Shown: piece after piece, positions 7,106-14,756 of the stretch
Layout: each line of letters opens with the position of its first letter
Position numbering within the stretch: the first letter of the stretch is position 1
NCBI GenBank assembly: GCA_964575185.1
Contig: CAZNPW010000010.1
Location: 4,123-68,122, forward strand
DNA length: 64,000 nucleotides
From: CAZNPW01 sp964575185
GTDB lineage: Bacteria; Pseudomonadota; Alphaproteobacteria; Rhodobacterales; Rhodobacteraceae
Direction of reading: 5' to 3'
Made by a program: the position numbers and the translations under genes
The notes under the pieces: generated by a model
The model's input: the letters and a program-made list of their open reading frames with translations, nothing else
Databases searched by the model: none
What the model was told of the DNA's origin: nothing

Positions 7106-7111
7106 GGTTCC
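7087..7111 (-). promoter_or_regulatory. EcfG-type promoter for nepR-ecfG (other half of the palindrome)
   Basis: Minus strand GGAAC (7111-7107), 16 bp, CGTT (7090-7087). The -10 of each promoter directly abuts the -35 of the other. Confidence 0.85.
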
Positions 7112-7173
7112 CCCGAGGAACACACGAAAATGCGCGTCCGCGCAACCGACCGCAGCGAACTTGGGAGCACCAG

Positions 7174-7983
7174 ATGCCAGCAACCGGCATGACCGACATC
7201 ACCACGCAGATCGGCACGCACCTGCCCTATCTGCGCCGCTACGGCCGCGCGCTGACGGGCAGCCAGGACAGCGGTGATGCCTTCGCGGCGGCGACGCTCG
7301 AGGCGCTGCTCGAGGATCTGACGGCGATGCAGGCCGACCCGGAGCCGAAGGTCGCGCTGTTCCGCGCCTTCCACCTGATCTGGAGCTCGGCCGGTTCGCC
7401 CCTGGCCGAGGCCGACACGCGGCTGTCGGCGCGCGCGCAGGCGCACATGGAGCAGCTGACGCCGCTGTCGCGCGAGGCGCTGCTGCTGCATGTGATCGAA
7501 GGCTTCAGCCAGGACGAGATCGCCCGGATCGTCCGCCGCAGCGCCGACGAGGTGCAGACGCTGATCCACGCCGCGATCCGCGAGATGGAGGCATCGGTCA
7601 CCGGCAGCGTCATGGTGATCGAGGACGAGGCGATCATCGCGCTCGACATCGCCGACATCGTGCAGGGGATCGGGCACCGCGTGACGGGCATCGCGCGGAC
7701 CCGCGACGAGGCGGTGGCGCTGGCGATGCGCGACAAGCCGGACCTGGTGCTGGCCGACATCCAGCTTGCGGACAACTCCAGCGGCATCGACGCGGTGAAC
7801 GACATCCTGGGGATGTTCCCGGACACCCCGGTGATCTTCATCACCGCCTTCCCCGAACGCCTGCTGACCGGCACGCGGCCCGAGCCCGCGTTCCTGATCA
7901 CCAAGCCGTTCAACGAGGATCAGGTGCGGTCCGCGGTCAGCCAGGCGATGTTCTTCGCCTCGACCGAGACGCTGGCGGCCTGA
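7174..7983 (+). CDS. phyR: PhyR, anti-anti-sigma response regulator
   Basis: A 269-residue protein with an N-terminal sigma-like domain (about 10-140) that mimics EcfG and binds NepR, and a C-terminal receiver (about 145-262). Receiver residues are intact: E150/D151/E152, phospho-acceptor D195 in LVLADIQL, T224 and K244 in TKPF. Phosphorylation opens the protein and frees EcfG. Length matches the family. The ATG at 7174 has GGGAG upstream. It is divergent from nepR-ecfG through one palindromic EcfG promoter, giving positive feedback. Confidence 0.96.
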   Translation: MPATGMTDITTQIGTHLPYLRRYGRALTGSQDSGDAFAAATLEALLEDLTAMQADPEPKVALFRAFHLIWSSAGSPLAEADTRLSARAQAHMEQLTPLSREALLLHVIEGFSQDEIARIVRRSADEVQTLIHAAIREMEASVTGSVMVIEDEAIIALDIADIVQGIGHRVTGIARTRDEAVALAMRDKPDLVLADIQLADNSSGIDAVNDILGMFPDTPVIFITAFPERLLTGTRPEPAFLITKPFNEDQVRSAVSQAMFFASTETLAA

Positions 7984-8322
7984 CTAGCGCGGCGGTGCAC
8001 CCTGCGGCCCCGCGATCCGCCGCAGCACCTCGCGCACGGTGTCGCAGGAGAAGGGCAGGTCGAGCCCGATGCCGCCGCCCGGCGGGGTGCTGCCGGTCGG
8101 CACGACGCGCGAAGCCAGCGCGTCCAGCCGGACGGCGGCGGCGCCTTCGAGCAGGGCGGCGCTGACGAAGGCCACATGCGGCGGGGCCGCTTCCAGCCGC
8201 CGCAGACCGTCGGCGAGCGTCAGCGCGACGGCGACCTCGGCGTCGGGCGCGGCCTCGCGGATGCAGTCGGCCAGATCCTCGGCCACCAGCGCCTGCGGTT
8301 CGACCACCAGATATCGCGACAT
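7984..8322 (-). CDS. Degenerate receiver-domain protein beside phyR
   Basis: A 112-residue stand-alone domain with receiver-like secondary structure: SRYLVVEPQALVAEDL opens it and PFSCDTVREVLRRI closes it. The key residues are missing. The phospho-acceptor strand reads PHVAFVSAALL (no Asp) and the usual Lys-Pro before F is replaced by LDLP. It therefore cannot take up phosphate in the normal way and may be a binding partner, decoy or regulator of the PhyR circuit. The ATG at 8322 has GGAG upstream. It converges with phyR with no gap. No EcfG promoter was found. The role is unknown. Confidence 0.72.
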   Translation of the reverse strand: MSRYLVVEPQALVAEDLADCIREAAPDAEVAVALTLADGLRRLEAAPPHVAFVSAALLEGAAAVRLDALASRVVPTGSTPPGGGIGLDLPFSCDTVREVLRRIAGPQGAPPR

Positions 8323-8383
8323 CGCCGTCTCCATGGCCAAGGGCGCGACCCATGGAACCGAACGGCGGGGACCGCATTAACCT

Positions 8384-9142
8384 GTGATGCAATTCCGACA
8401 GACACCACGCCTCGTCGTGCCCGACTGCCACGCCTGCCCGCTGCGCCGGCAACGGCTGTTCCACCCGTTCACGCCCGAGGAACTGGCCTTCATGCTGCGC
8501 TTCCGCGAGGGCGAGGTGCATGTCGCCCGCGGCGAGATCGTGCTGCAGCAGGGGGAAGGGTCGCCCTACCTGTTCACCGCGCTGTCGGGGCAGGCGACGC
8601 GGTCGATCCTTCTGCCCGACGGGCGGCGGCAGGTGGTGAGCTTCGTCTTTCCGGGCGACTTCATCGGGCTGCAGGCGGGCGTCACCGGCGAGATGCGGCA
8701 TACGGTGGAGGCCGCGTCGCCGATGGTGCTGTGCCGGTTCGACCGCGCGCGGCTGTGGGAGGTGTTCCGCGACCACCCGGCGCGGGCCTACGACCTGACC
8801 TGGCTTGCGGCGATGGAGGAGCACATCCTGGGCGAGACCATCGCCACGCTGGGCCAGCGCACCGCGACCGAACGGGTGGCCTGGGCGCTGGTCAAGATCT
8901 GGCGGCGGCTGACCGCGGTGGGACTGCGGCAGGACGACACGGTGCCCCTGCCCTTCCGCCAGCACGACCTGGCCGACGCGCTGGGCCTGTCGCTGGTGCA
9001 CACCAACCGGACGCTGATGCGGTTCCGCGGGATGGAGCTGCTGACCTGGTCCGGCGGGCGGCTGAGCCTGTCCGACCACGCCGCGCTGTCGGCCATCGCC
9101 GGCCTGCCCATGGAGCATGAGGAGCGCAGGCCGCTGGTCTAG
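8384..9142 (+). CDS. Crp/Fnr family transcription regulator
   Basis: About 252 residues: cyclic-nucleotide-binding-like beta roll (about 30-145, with GEIVLQQGEGSPYLF and PGDFIGLQAG) and a C-terminal winged helix (about 165-235, with QHDLADALGLSLVHTNRTL). A short Cys pair (DCHACPLR) sits at the N-terminus, but the four-cysteine set of oxygen-sensing Fnr is absent, so an iron-sulfur role is unlikely. The start is GTG 8384 or ATG 8387, with no clear ribosome site. An imperfect EcfG-like site (GGAAC-N16-CATT, 8354-8378) lies directly upstream; if used, the mRNA would be nearly leaderless. Confidence 0.85.
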   Translation: MMQFRQTPRLVVPDCHACPLRRQRLFHPFTPEELAFMLRFREGEVHVARGEIVLQQGEGSPYLFTALSGQATRSILLPDGRRQVVSFVFPGDFIGLQAGVTGEMRHTVEAASPMVLCRFDRARLWEVFRDHPARAYDLTWLAAMEEHILGETIATLGQRTATERVAWALVKIWRRLTAVGLRQDDTVPLPFRQHDLADALGLSLVHTNRTLMRFRGMELLTWSGGRLSLSDHAALSAIAGLPMEHEERRPLV

Positions 9143-9167
9143 GGAACCCGCGCCCCCCGGCGGCGTT
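9143..9167 (+). promoter_or_regulatory. EcfG-type promoter for the DUF883-holin-DUF3618 operon
   Basis: GGAAC (9143-9147), 16 bp, CGTT (9164-9167). It starts immediately after the stop codon of the Crp/Fnr gene and leaves a leader of about 90 nt. Confidence 0.8.
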
Positions 9168-9265
9168 CAGTCTGCAAGGGCGGTCCTGCCGCCCACGGAA
9201 ACCGAAACCCCGCCCGAGGCCGGACCCGTCCGGCACGCCGGGCCTTCCGAACGGGAGTTCAGACG

Positions 9266-9781
9266 ATGAATACGCGCACCATTCCGGCGGGCGAGGACAG
9301 CCCGGTGCATCCCATGGACATGGAAAAGGAGGCCAGGCAGGCCAAGGGCAAGATCGCCAGCGCCGCCGAGACGGTGAAGGATACCGCCGCATCGGTCGCC
9401 TCCGACGTCAAGGACCGCGCCGCGGGCGTGATGGAGCAGGCCAGGGACAGCGCGATGAACAAGGCGGGCGAGGCGCGCGCCGCGGCGGTGGACGTGGGCC
9501 AGCGGCTGTCGGACACGCTGCGCGAGGCCGCCGACCGGCAGCCGCAGGACAGCTTCTCGGCCCGGGCGCTGACGCTGATGGCGGGCGGCCTGTCCGACAT
9601 GGCGCAGAAGGTTGACAGCACCAACCTGTCGCAGGCGATGAGCGACGCGCGCGACCTGGCGCGGCGGCACCCGGTGGCGACGGCGACCGTCGCGGCCGCG
9701 GTGGGCTTCGCGCTGATGCGGCTGATCCGCGCCGTCCCCGCGTCGCGCGCGACGGCGGGCCACGACCGGCCGGAGTTCTGA
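9266..9781 (+). CDS. DUF883/ElaB-like helical protein with C-terminal membrane anchor
   Basis: A 171-residue protein. Residues about 20-75 are a long amphipathic helix with LEA-like repeats (AETVKDTAASVASDVKDRAAGVMEQA). It ends in a hydrophobic segment, HPVATATVAAAVGFALMRLI, typical of the ElaB/YqjD anchor. Homologues tether to the inner membrane and some bind ribosomes; here this is inference. It is first in a three-gene operon with holin-like and DUF3618-like proteins, driven by an EcfG promoter. GGGAG precedes the ATG. Confidence 0.72.
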   Translation: MNTRTIPAGEDSPVHPMDMEKEARQAKGKIASAAETVKDTAASVASDVKDRAAGVMEQARDSAMNKAGEARAAAVDVGQRLSDTLREAADRQPQDSFSARALTLMAGGLSDMAQKVDSTNLSQAMSDARDLARRHPVATATVAAAVGFALMRLIRAVPASRATAGHDRPEF

Positions 9782-9785
9782 GGCG

Positions 9786-10208
9786 ATGACCACGGTTGAC
9801 CCCAGCCTGCCCGGGGCCGACCGCGGCACGGCGACGTCGGCCCTGGCCGATGTCGCCGCGGCGCTGAGGGCGCTGACCGCCTCCGAAGCGGCGCTGCTGC
9901 GGGCCGAGCTCGCCTCGGCCCGTCGCCGCGTGGTCAGCGGCCTGATCTTCGGGGCGGTGGCGCTGCTGGCCGCCGCCGCGGGGGTCGTCGCGCTGATCGT
10001 CACGCTGGTCTTCGCGCTGCAGGCGCTCGACCTGCCGCCCTGGGCCGCCGCGGGGATCGTCGCGCTCGCGCTGATCGCGACGGCGCTGATCGCGGCGGTG
10101 GTGGCGCGGCGGAACCTGTCGGCCCATGCCTTGCTGCCGCACCGCACGCTCGCCTCGCTGCGGGCGCTTCCCGCAACCCTTTCGTCGCTGGTGACCCGCA
10201 ATGCTTGA
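9786..10208 (+). CDS. Phage-holin-like (DUF1469/holin-X) membrane protein
   Basis: A 140-residue inner-membrane protein with a cytoplasmic N-terminal helix (SALADVAAALRALTASEAALLRAEL) and two adjacent membrane helices (about 50-75 and 83-107). This is the family annotated 'phage holin family' (YqjE-like). It is not prophage-borne: the neighbours are stress genes and it commonly sits with ElaB-like and DUF3618 genes. It follows the previous gene by 4 bp and overlaps the next by 8 bp. Confidence 0.75.
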   Translation: MTTVDPSLPGADRGTATSALADVAAALRALTASEAALLRAELASARRRVVSGLIFGAVALLAAAAGVVALIVTLVFALQALDLPPWAAAGIVALALIATALIAAVVARRNLSAHALLPHRTLASLRALPATLSSLVTRNA

Positions 10209-10791
10209 TTCCGTCGACACCCCCGAGACCGCGGCGCGCCGCGTGGCACAGGACCAGAGCGCGCTGTCCGATGCGCTGACGACCCTGAAGGTCCGCGCCA
10301 AGGCCGCCCCGGCGACGATGCTTCCGGCCGCCGTGACCCGCCATGCCGGGCACGCGCTGGAGATCGCCCGCGCGAACCTTCTGCCGCTGGGCCTGATCGC
10401 GGGCGGCACGCTGTGGCTCGCGGTTGGTGCGATGTCGCGGCGGGAGGGCGACGTGTCGCGCGAGGATCCGCTGATGCGGTGGGGCGACGAGAGCCCGGCC
10501 GTGCCGCAGGAGACCGATGTGGATCACGCGCGCCGGCCCGGGATGATCGACCGGCTGGTCCGGGGCGCGCGGCGGGTGACGCAGCGCGCCCCCGGCCTGC
10601 GCAGCGTCGCGCCGACGGTCGGCGCGCCGCCCTTCGCGGCGGTGGCGGGTCTTGCGGCCGGGGCGGCGCTGGCGCTGAAGGTTCCGGCGTCGCCGACCGA
10701 GAAGGCGGCGCTGCGGCAGGTCACGATGGCGATGATGGCCGCGCTGGTGCGCAGCATGGCCCAGGCGGTCGCGGCCCCGCGCCGGATGTGA
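10201..10791 (+). CDS. DUF3618-like membrane-associated protein
   Basis: A 196-residue protein. The N-terminal part (TAARRVAQDQSALSDALTTL) fits the DUF3618 helix. Hydrophobic stretches follow near 65-80 (LLPLGLIAGGTLWLAVGA) and 145-165 (AAVAGLAAGAALAL). It is the last gene of the EcfG-promoted trio, and its start overlaps the holin-like gene by 8 bp. The role is unknown; the family pairing suggests organisation of the inner membrane under stress. Confidence 0.6.
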   Translation: MLDSVDTPETAARRVAQDQSALSDALTTLKVRAKAAPATMLPAAVTRHAGHALEIARANLLPLGLIAGGTLWLAVGAMSRREGDVSREDPLMRWGDESPAVPQETDVDHARRPGMIDRLVRGARRVTQRAPGLRSVAPTVGAPPFAAVAGLAAGAALALKVPASPTEKAALRQVTMAMMAALVRSMAQAVAAPRRM

Positions 10792-10817
10792 GGTCGCGCG
10801 GACCCGCGCGTCGCCCG

Positions 10818-11165
10818 TCAGACGAGGACCAGCACGACCCCGATGACCGCCGTCGCGCCGATGGTCCCGACGGCGTCGAGCACCCAGGCGGCGCCCGGCC
10901 GGTCGGCGAAGGCGTGTGCGGTGGCGAGGAAGGGTGCGACGAAGAAGGCGCCGATCCCGCCGCCGGCCACGATGCCCGCGCCGACCGTGGCGACGCCCGA
11001 CCGCAGGAAGATGTGGTCCATCATCGCCGCGACCACGATCATCCCGATCGCCGCGACCACGTAGGCGGCGGGGTTGCGCGATGCGCGTCTGCCGGTCGCC
11101 GCCTGCCAGACGCCGACGACGGCGAAGCCCGCGATGCCCGCGGCGAGGATGCTGATGGGGTCCAT
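10818..11165 (-). CDS. Small four-helix integral membrane protein, unknown function
   Basis: A 115-residue protein that is mostly hydrophobic: segments near 5-22, 34-52, 60-82 and 95-115, joined by short loops (basic TGRRASRNP after the first). The start MDPISILAAG is preceded by a GGAAGGG stretch. I do not recognise a family. It converges with the stress trio and precedes the EVE/YciI group; no EcfG site was found upstream. Confidence 0.6.
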   Translation of the reverse strand: MDPISILAAGIAGFAVVGVWQAATGRRASRNPAAYVVAAIGMIVVAAMMDHIFLRSGVATVGAGIVAGGGIGAFFVAPFLATAHAFADRPGAAWVLDAVGTIGATAVIGVVLVLV

Positions 11166-11215
11166 GCCCGTGCCCTTCCCTGTCCGGCGGAACCTCGGCG
11201 AAACCGCGCCGGAGA

Positions 11216-11635
11216 TCAAGCCCCGACCCCGCCCAGGGCGCAGATGATGCGCCATTCGGCGTCGGTGACGGGCTGGACCGACAGGCGGGAGTTGGTGACC
11301 AGCACCATGTCCTTCAGCCCCGGGGTGGTCTTGCAGGTTTCGAGCGTGACCGGGCGCGGCAGCGGCCGCGCCGCCCGGACCCAGACGCAATCCCAGCGCG
11401 GGTCGTCGGTCGTGCTGTCGGGCGCGCTTTCGCGGATGACCTCGACGATGCCGACGATCTCTTTCCCGATGTTGGAGTGGTAGAAAAAGCCCTGGTCGCC
11501 GATCCGCATCGCCCGCATGGCGTTGCGCGCCTGGTAGTTGCGGACGCCGTGCCATTCCTCGCCCGCGTCGCCGCGCGCCACCTGGTCGTTCCAACCCCAG
11601 ACGTCGGGTTCGGACTTGAAGAGCCAGCGGTTCAT
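11216..11635 (-). CDS. EVE domain protein
   Basis: A 139-residue single EVE (PUA-like) domain, beginning MNRWLFKSEPDVWGWND and containing the conserved RNYQARNAMRAMRIGDQGFFYHS. EVE domains bind modified bases in DNA or RNA; the stand-alone YthN-like type is thought to read modified nucleotides. The start overlaps the YciI-like stop by 4 bp (ATGA), so translation is coupled with the tsaD-gpsA-yciI run. Confidence 0.9.
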   Translation of the reverse strand: MNRWLFKSEPDVWGWNDQVARGDAGEEWHGVRNYQARNAMRAMRIGDQGFFYHSNIGKEIVGIVEVIRESAPDSTTDDPRWDCVWVRAARPLPRPVTLETCKTTPGLKDMVLVTNSRLSVQPVTDAEWRIICALGGVGA

Positions 11636-11904
11636 CCGATCACCCGCTTCCATTCGTGCAGCGTCACGCTGGCGAACAGGCCGGCCTGTGCGTAAGGGTC
11701 GGCGGCGGCCCAGGCGCGGGCCGCGGCCATGTCGGGGACGTCGAGCACGATCAGCGACCCGGCCATCTGCCCGTCATCGAGCAGCGGCCCGGCGAGCGCG
11801 ACCTGCGGGGCGCTGGCGCGCAGGTAGGCGAGATGCGCGGCGCGGTGGGCCTGGCGGACCGGCAGGGCACCCGCCTTGTCGCGGCAGATCAGGGCGATCA
11901 GCAT
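11632..11904 (-). CDS. YciI-like protein
   Basis: A 90-residue protein of the YciI/YCII fold (ferredoxin-like dimer). It shows the family's RQAHRAAHLAYLRA and AGPLLDDGQMAGSLIVLDV segments and the ADPYAQAGLF end. Homologues have weak or unclear enzyme activity. GGAG lies 7-10 nt before ATG 11904; an in-frame GTG at 11910 overlaps the gpsA stop but has no spacing for a ribosome site. It sits between gpsA and the EVE gene in a tight operon, as often in Rhodobacterales. Confidence 0.88.
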   Translation of the reverse strand: MLIALICRDKAGALPVRQAHRAAHLAYLRASAPQVALAGPLLDDGQMAGSLIVLDVPDMAAARAWAAADPYAQAGLFASVTLHEWKRVIG

Positions 11905-11906
11905 GG

Positions 11907-12857
11907 TCACTCCGGTTTCAGGGGGCGGGCGAGCAGCGTCGTCGCCGCCGCGGCGAAGTCTATCCGTCCGGCGCAGAGCGCTGCAACCGTCGCGATCAGC
12001 GGCGCGTCGACGCCGAGGCGGGCGGCAAGGTCCGCAGCCGCCTGCGCCGTGGCGCGGCCTTCCACGGTGCCGCCGGGCGGCGCGTCGCCGCGCCCCAGGG
12101 CCTGGCCGAAGGCGAAGTTCCGCGACTGCGGCGAGGTGCAGGTCAGCACCAGGTCGCCGAGGCCCGAAAGCCCCGCCAGCGTCTCGGGACGGGCCCCCAG
12201 CGCGGAGGCCAGCCGCGTCATCTCGGCAAAGCCGCGGGCGATGATGGCAGCCCGCGCACTGTCGCCGAAGCCCGCGCCGATGGCGGCACCGGCGGCGATG
12301 GCGATGACGTTCTTCAGGGCGCCGCCGAGTTCGGCCCCGCGGAGGTCGTCGGTGAGGTAGAGCCGCAGGTGCGGCCCCGACAGCGCGGCCTGCAGGGCGG
12401 CTCCGGAGGGGTCGGCGCAGGCGAGCGTCAGCGCGGTGGGCAGCCCCGCCGCGATGTCGGCGGCGAAGCTGGGGCCGGTCAGGACGGCGGGAATGGCCCG
12501 CGGCAGCGCGGCCCGGATCGTCGCGGCGGGCCCATTGCCGGTGGCGAGGTCCAGCCCCTTGCAGGCCGCGACCGTCGCGTGGCCGTCGGGCAGCCGCCCG
12601 CCCGCCAGGAACGGCGCGAGCGCCTGGGCGGGGACGGCCAGCACCAGCACGTCGCCGGGGTCGGCCTGCACGACACTGCCAAGGGCGAGGCCGGGCGGCA
12701 GGGTCACGCCCGGCAGCCGCGCGCGGTTCTGCCCCGCAGCGCGGAGCGCGGCGGCGGTGGCGGCATCGCGCGCGACGAGCTCCACCTGCCGTCCGGCCCG
12801 CGCCCAGGCCACCGCGAGCGCCGTGCCGAAGGCCCCCGCGCCGATCACCCGGATCAC
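11907..12857 (-). CDS. gpsA: NAD(P)-dependent glycerol-3-phosphate dehydrogenase
   Basis: Reduces dihydroxyacetone phosphate to sn-glycerol-3-phosphate for phospholipid synthesis; cytoplasmic. At 316 residues it has normal length. The nucleotide fold opens VIRVIGAGAFGTALA. TGPSFAADIAAGLPTA and the catalytic Lys in ELGGALKNVIAIAAG are present, as is LSGLGDLVLTCTS. The GTG start overlaps the tsaD stop (GTGA), the usual tsaD-gpsA coupling. Confidence 0.95.
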   Translation of the reverse strand: MIRVIGAGAFGTALAVAWARAGRQVELVARDAATAAALRAAGQNRARLPGVTLPPGLALGSVVQADPGDVLVLAVPAQALAPFLAGGRLPDGHATVAACKGLDLATGNGPAATIRAALPRAIPAVLTGPSFAADIAAGLPTALTLACADPSGAALQAALSGPHLRLYLTDDLRGAELGGALKNVIAIAAGAAIGAGFGDSARAAIIARGFAEMTRLASALGARPETLAGLSGLGDLVLTCTSPQSRNFAFGQALGRGDAPPGGTVEGRATAQAAADLAARLGVDAPLIATVAALCAGRIDFAAAATTLLARPLKPE

Positions 12858-13927
12858 GCCTTGGCCCCGCGCCGCCCGCTGCCGACCAGGGGCGCAGCGG
12901 TGTCGTCGAGCGGCCAGCGCGGCCGGGCGGTCAGGTCGGTGCCGGGGGGGACGCCGGCGCGGGCGCGCTCGATCCCGGCCCAGGCGATCATCGCGGCGTT
13001 GTCGGTGCAGAGCGCCAGCGGCGGGGCCACGAAGGCCACCCCGCGGGCGGATGCAAGGGCAGTCAGCCGGGCGCGGAGGGTCGCGTTGGCCGCGACGCCG
13101 CCTGCGACGGCCATGGCCGGGGCGGCGGGGGCGAGCGCCAGATAGGCGTCGAGCGCGCGGGCGGTCCTGGCCGCCAGCACGTCGGCCACCGCCGCCTGGA
13201 ACCCGGCGCAGAGGTCGGCGCGGGCCTGCGCGGGCAGGCCGCCGTGCCGCGCCAGCAGGTCGTCGCGGGCGCGCAGCACGGCGGTCTTGAGGCCGGAGAA
13301 GCTGAGGTCCATCCCCGGCCGGTCGAGCAGCGGGCGGGGGAGGGCGAAGCGGGCGGGGTCGCCCGTCGCGGCCTCGGCCTCGACCGCCGGGCCGCCGGGC
13401 TGGGGCAGCGCGAGCAGGCGCGCGACCTTGTCGAAGGCCTCGCCCGGCGCGTCGTCGATGGTGCCGCCGAGCCGGGTGAAGGTCAGCGCGTCCCGCGCGA
13501 TCAGGAACTGGCAATGCCCGCCCGAGACGAGGAGCACGAGGTAGGGGAAGGCGAGGCCATCGGTGAGGCGCGGCGTCAGCGCGTGCCCGGCGAGGTGGTT
13601 CACGCCCCAAAGCGGCAGGCCGGTCGCCGCCGCCAGCCCGCGCGCGGCCATGACGCCCGACAGCACGCCGCCGATCAGCCCCGGGCCGGAGGTGACGACG
13701 ATGCCGTCGAGGTCGGCGAAGCCGAGCCCGGCGTCGGCCATCGCCTGCGCGATGACGGTATCGAGACGTTCGGCATGGGCGCGGGCGGCGATTTCGGGGA
13801 CGACGCCGCCGAAATCCGCGTGCAGCGCGCGCTGGCCCTCGACCACCGAGGACAGGATGCGCCGGTCGCCGCCCACGACGGCGGCCGCGGTGTCGTCGCA
13901 GCTCGATTCGATCCCGAGAAACAGCAT
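12854..13927 (-). CDS. tsaD: tRNA N6-threonylcarbamoyladenosine transferase subunit
   Basis: Transfers the threonylcarbamoyl group to A37 of ANN-decoding tRNAs, working with TsaB and TsaE. It has 357 residues. The ASKHA fold shows LFLGIESSCDDTAAAV at the start, metal-binding histidines in NHLAGHALTP (about 110), LVLLVSGGHCQ, and FSGLKTAVLR. It is divergent from hemD with a 58-bp gap and heads the tsaD-gpsA-yciI-EVE run. Confidence 0.96.
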   Translation of the reverse strand: MLFLGIESSCDDTAAAVVGGDRRILSSVVEGQRALHADFGGVVPEIAARAHAERLDTVIAQAMADAGLGFADLDGIVVTSGPGLIGGVLSGVMAARGLAAATGLPLWGVNHLAGHALTPRLTDGLAFPYLVLLVSGGHCQFLIARDALTFTRLGGTIDDAPGEAFDKVARLLALPQPGGPAVEAEAATGDPARFALPRPLLDRPGMDLSFSGLKTAVLRARDDLLARHGGLPAQARADLCAGFQAAVADVLAARTARALDAYLALAPAAPAMAVAGGVAANATLRARLTALASARGVAFVAPPLALCTDNAAMIAWAGIERARAGVPPGTDLTARPRWPLDDTAAPLVGSGRRGAKA

Positions 13928-13985
13928 CGGTCCCGCCCGGGCGGCGCGGTTGCGCCTTGCCGGGGGGGCAGGTAACACCCCGCCC

Positions 13986-14756
13986 ATGACCGCACAAGCG
14001 CCGCCCCCGCGCGTCATCCTGACCCGGCCCGCCGTGCAGGCGCGCCGCTTCGCTGCGGCGCTGCGGCGGGCGGTGCCGGGGCTGCGGATCATGATCGCGC
14101 CGCTGATGGAGGAGGTGCTGCTGCATCCCGTCCCGGAGCTTGCGGGACGCGGGGTGATCCTCACCTCCGAGACCGGGGTGCGTGCCGCCGTCCGGCTGAT
14201 CCCGTCCGGCGGACGCGGGGCGGCGTGGTGCGTCGGCCCCCGCACCGCCGCCGCCGCACGCCGCGCGGGGTTCGCCGCGCAGGCCGTGGGCGGCGACGCC
14301 GACGCGCTGGTCGCGGCGCTGGCGCGGCCCGGCCCGCCGCTGGTCCACCTGCGCGGCGAGGAGGCGCGCGGCGACGTGGCGCGGCGGCTGACCGCGGCGG
14401 GGCGGGCGACGGACGAGGTGGTCGTCTACCGGCAGGAGGCGCGTTCCCTGACGCCGCGCGCGCGGGCGGTGCTGGGCGGGCCGGGGCCGGTGATCGTGCC
14501 GCTGTTCTCGCCGCGCTCGGCCGCGCTGTTCCGCGCGGCGGTGCCCGCGCCGGGGGCGGGCGTGACGCTCGCGGCCTTCAGCCCGGCGGTGGCGGCGGAA
14601 CTGCCGCCCGGCCCCCGCGTTCTGCTGACACCCCGCCCCGAGGGCCCGGCGATGATCGCGCTGATCGCCGGATGGGCGGCGGAAATGCGGTTGACTCCCC
14701 TTTCCGATCCGCAGGCAGATGGGCGCGCGGTCCGCGCAATGGAATCAGAGTCATGA
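13986..14756 (+). CDS. hemD: Uroporphyrinogen-III synthase
   Basis: Closes and inverts ring D of hydroxymethylbilane to give uroporphyrinogen III, for haem, sirohaem and cobalamin. It has 256 residues and low sequence conservation, as usual. Supporting segments are VILTRPAVQARRFAAAL, IIAPLMEE-type and GVILTSETGVRAA, GPRTAAAARRAGF, and IVPLFSPRSAALF. Context is strong: it is followed by mitofilin-like and HemY genes, with a 4-bp overlap. hemC, often next to hemD in related genomes, is absent from this spot. Confidence 0.85.
   Translation: MTAQAPPPRVILTRPAVQARRFAAALRRAVPGLRIMIAPLMEEVLLHPVPELAGRGVILTSETGVRAAVRLIPSGGRGAAWCVGPRTAAAARRAGFAAQAVGGDADALVAALARPGPPLVHLRGEEARGDVARRLTAAGRATDEVVVYRQEARSLTPRARAVLGGPGPVIVPLFSPRSAALFRAAVPAPGAGVTLAAFSPAVAAELPPGPRVLLTPRPEGPAMIALIAGWAAEMRLTPLSDPQADGRAVRAMESES

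Noticed and set aside
8354..8378. GGAAC-N16-CATT before the Crp/Fnr gene as an EcfG promoter
   Set aside because: One mismatch in the core -10 and almost no room for a leader; kept only as a remark.
9786..10208. Holin-like protein as evidence of a prophage
   Set aside because: No phage structural, integrase or lysis genes nearby; this family is a normal companion of ElaB-like stress proteins.
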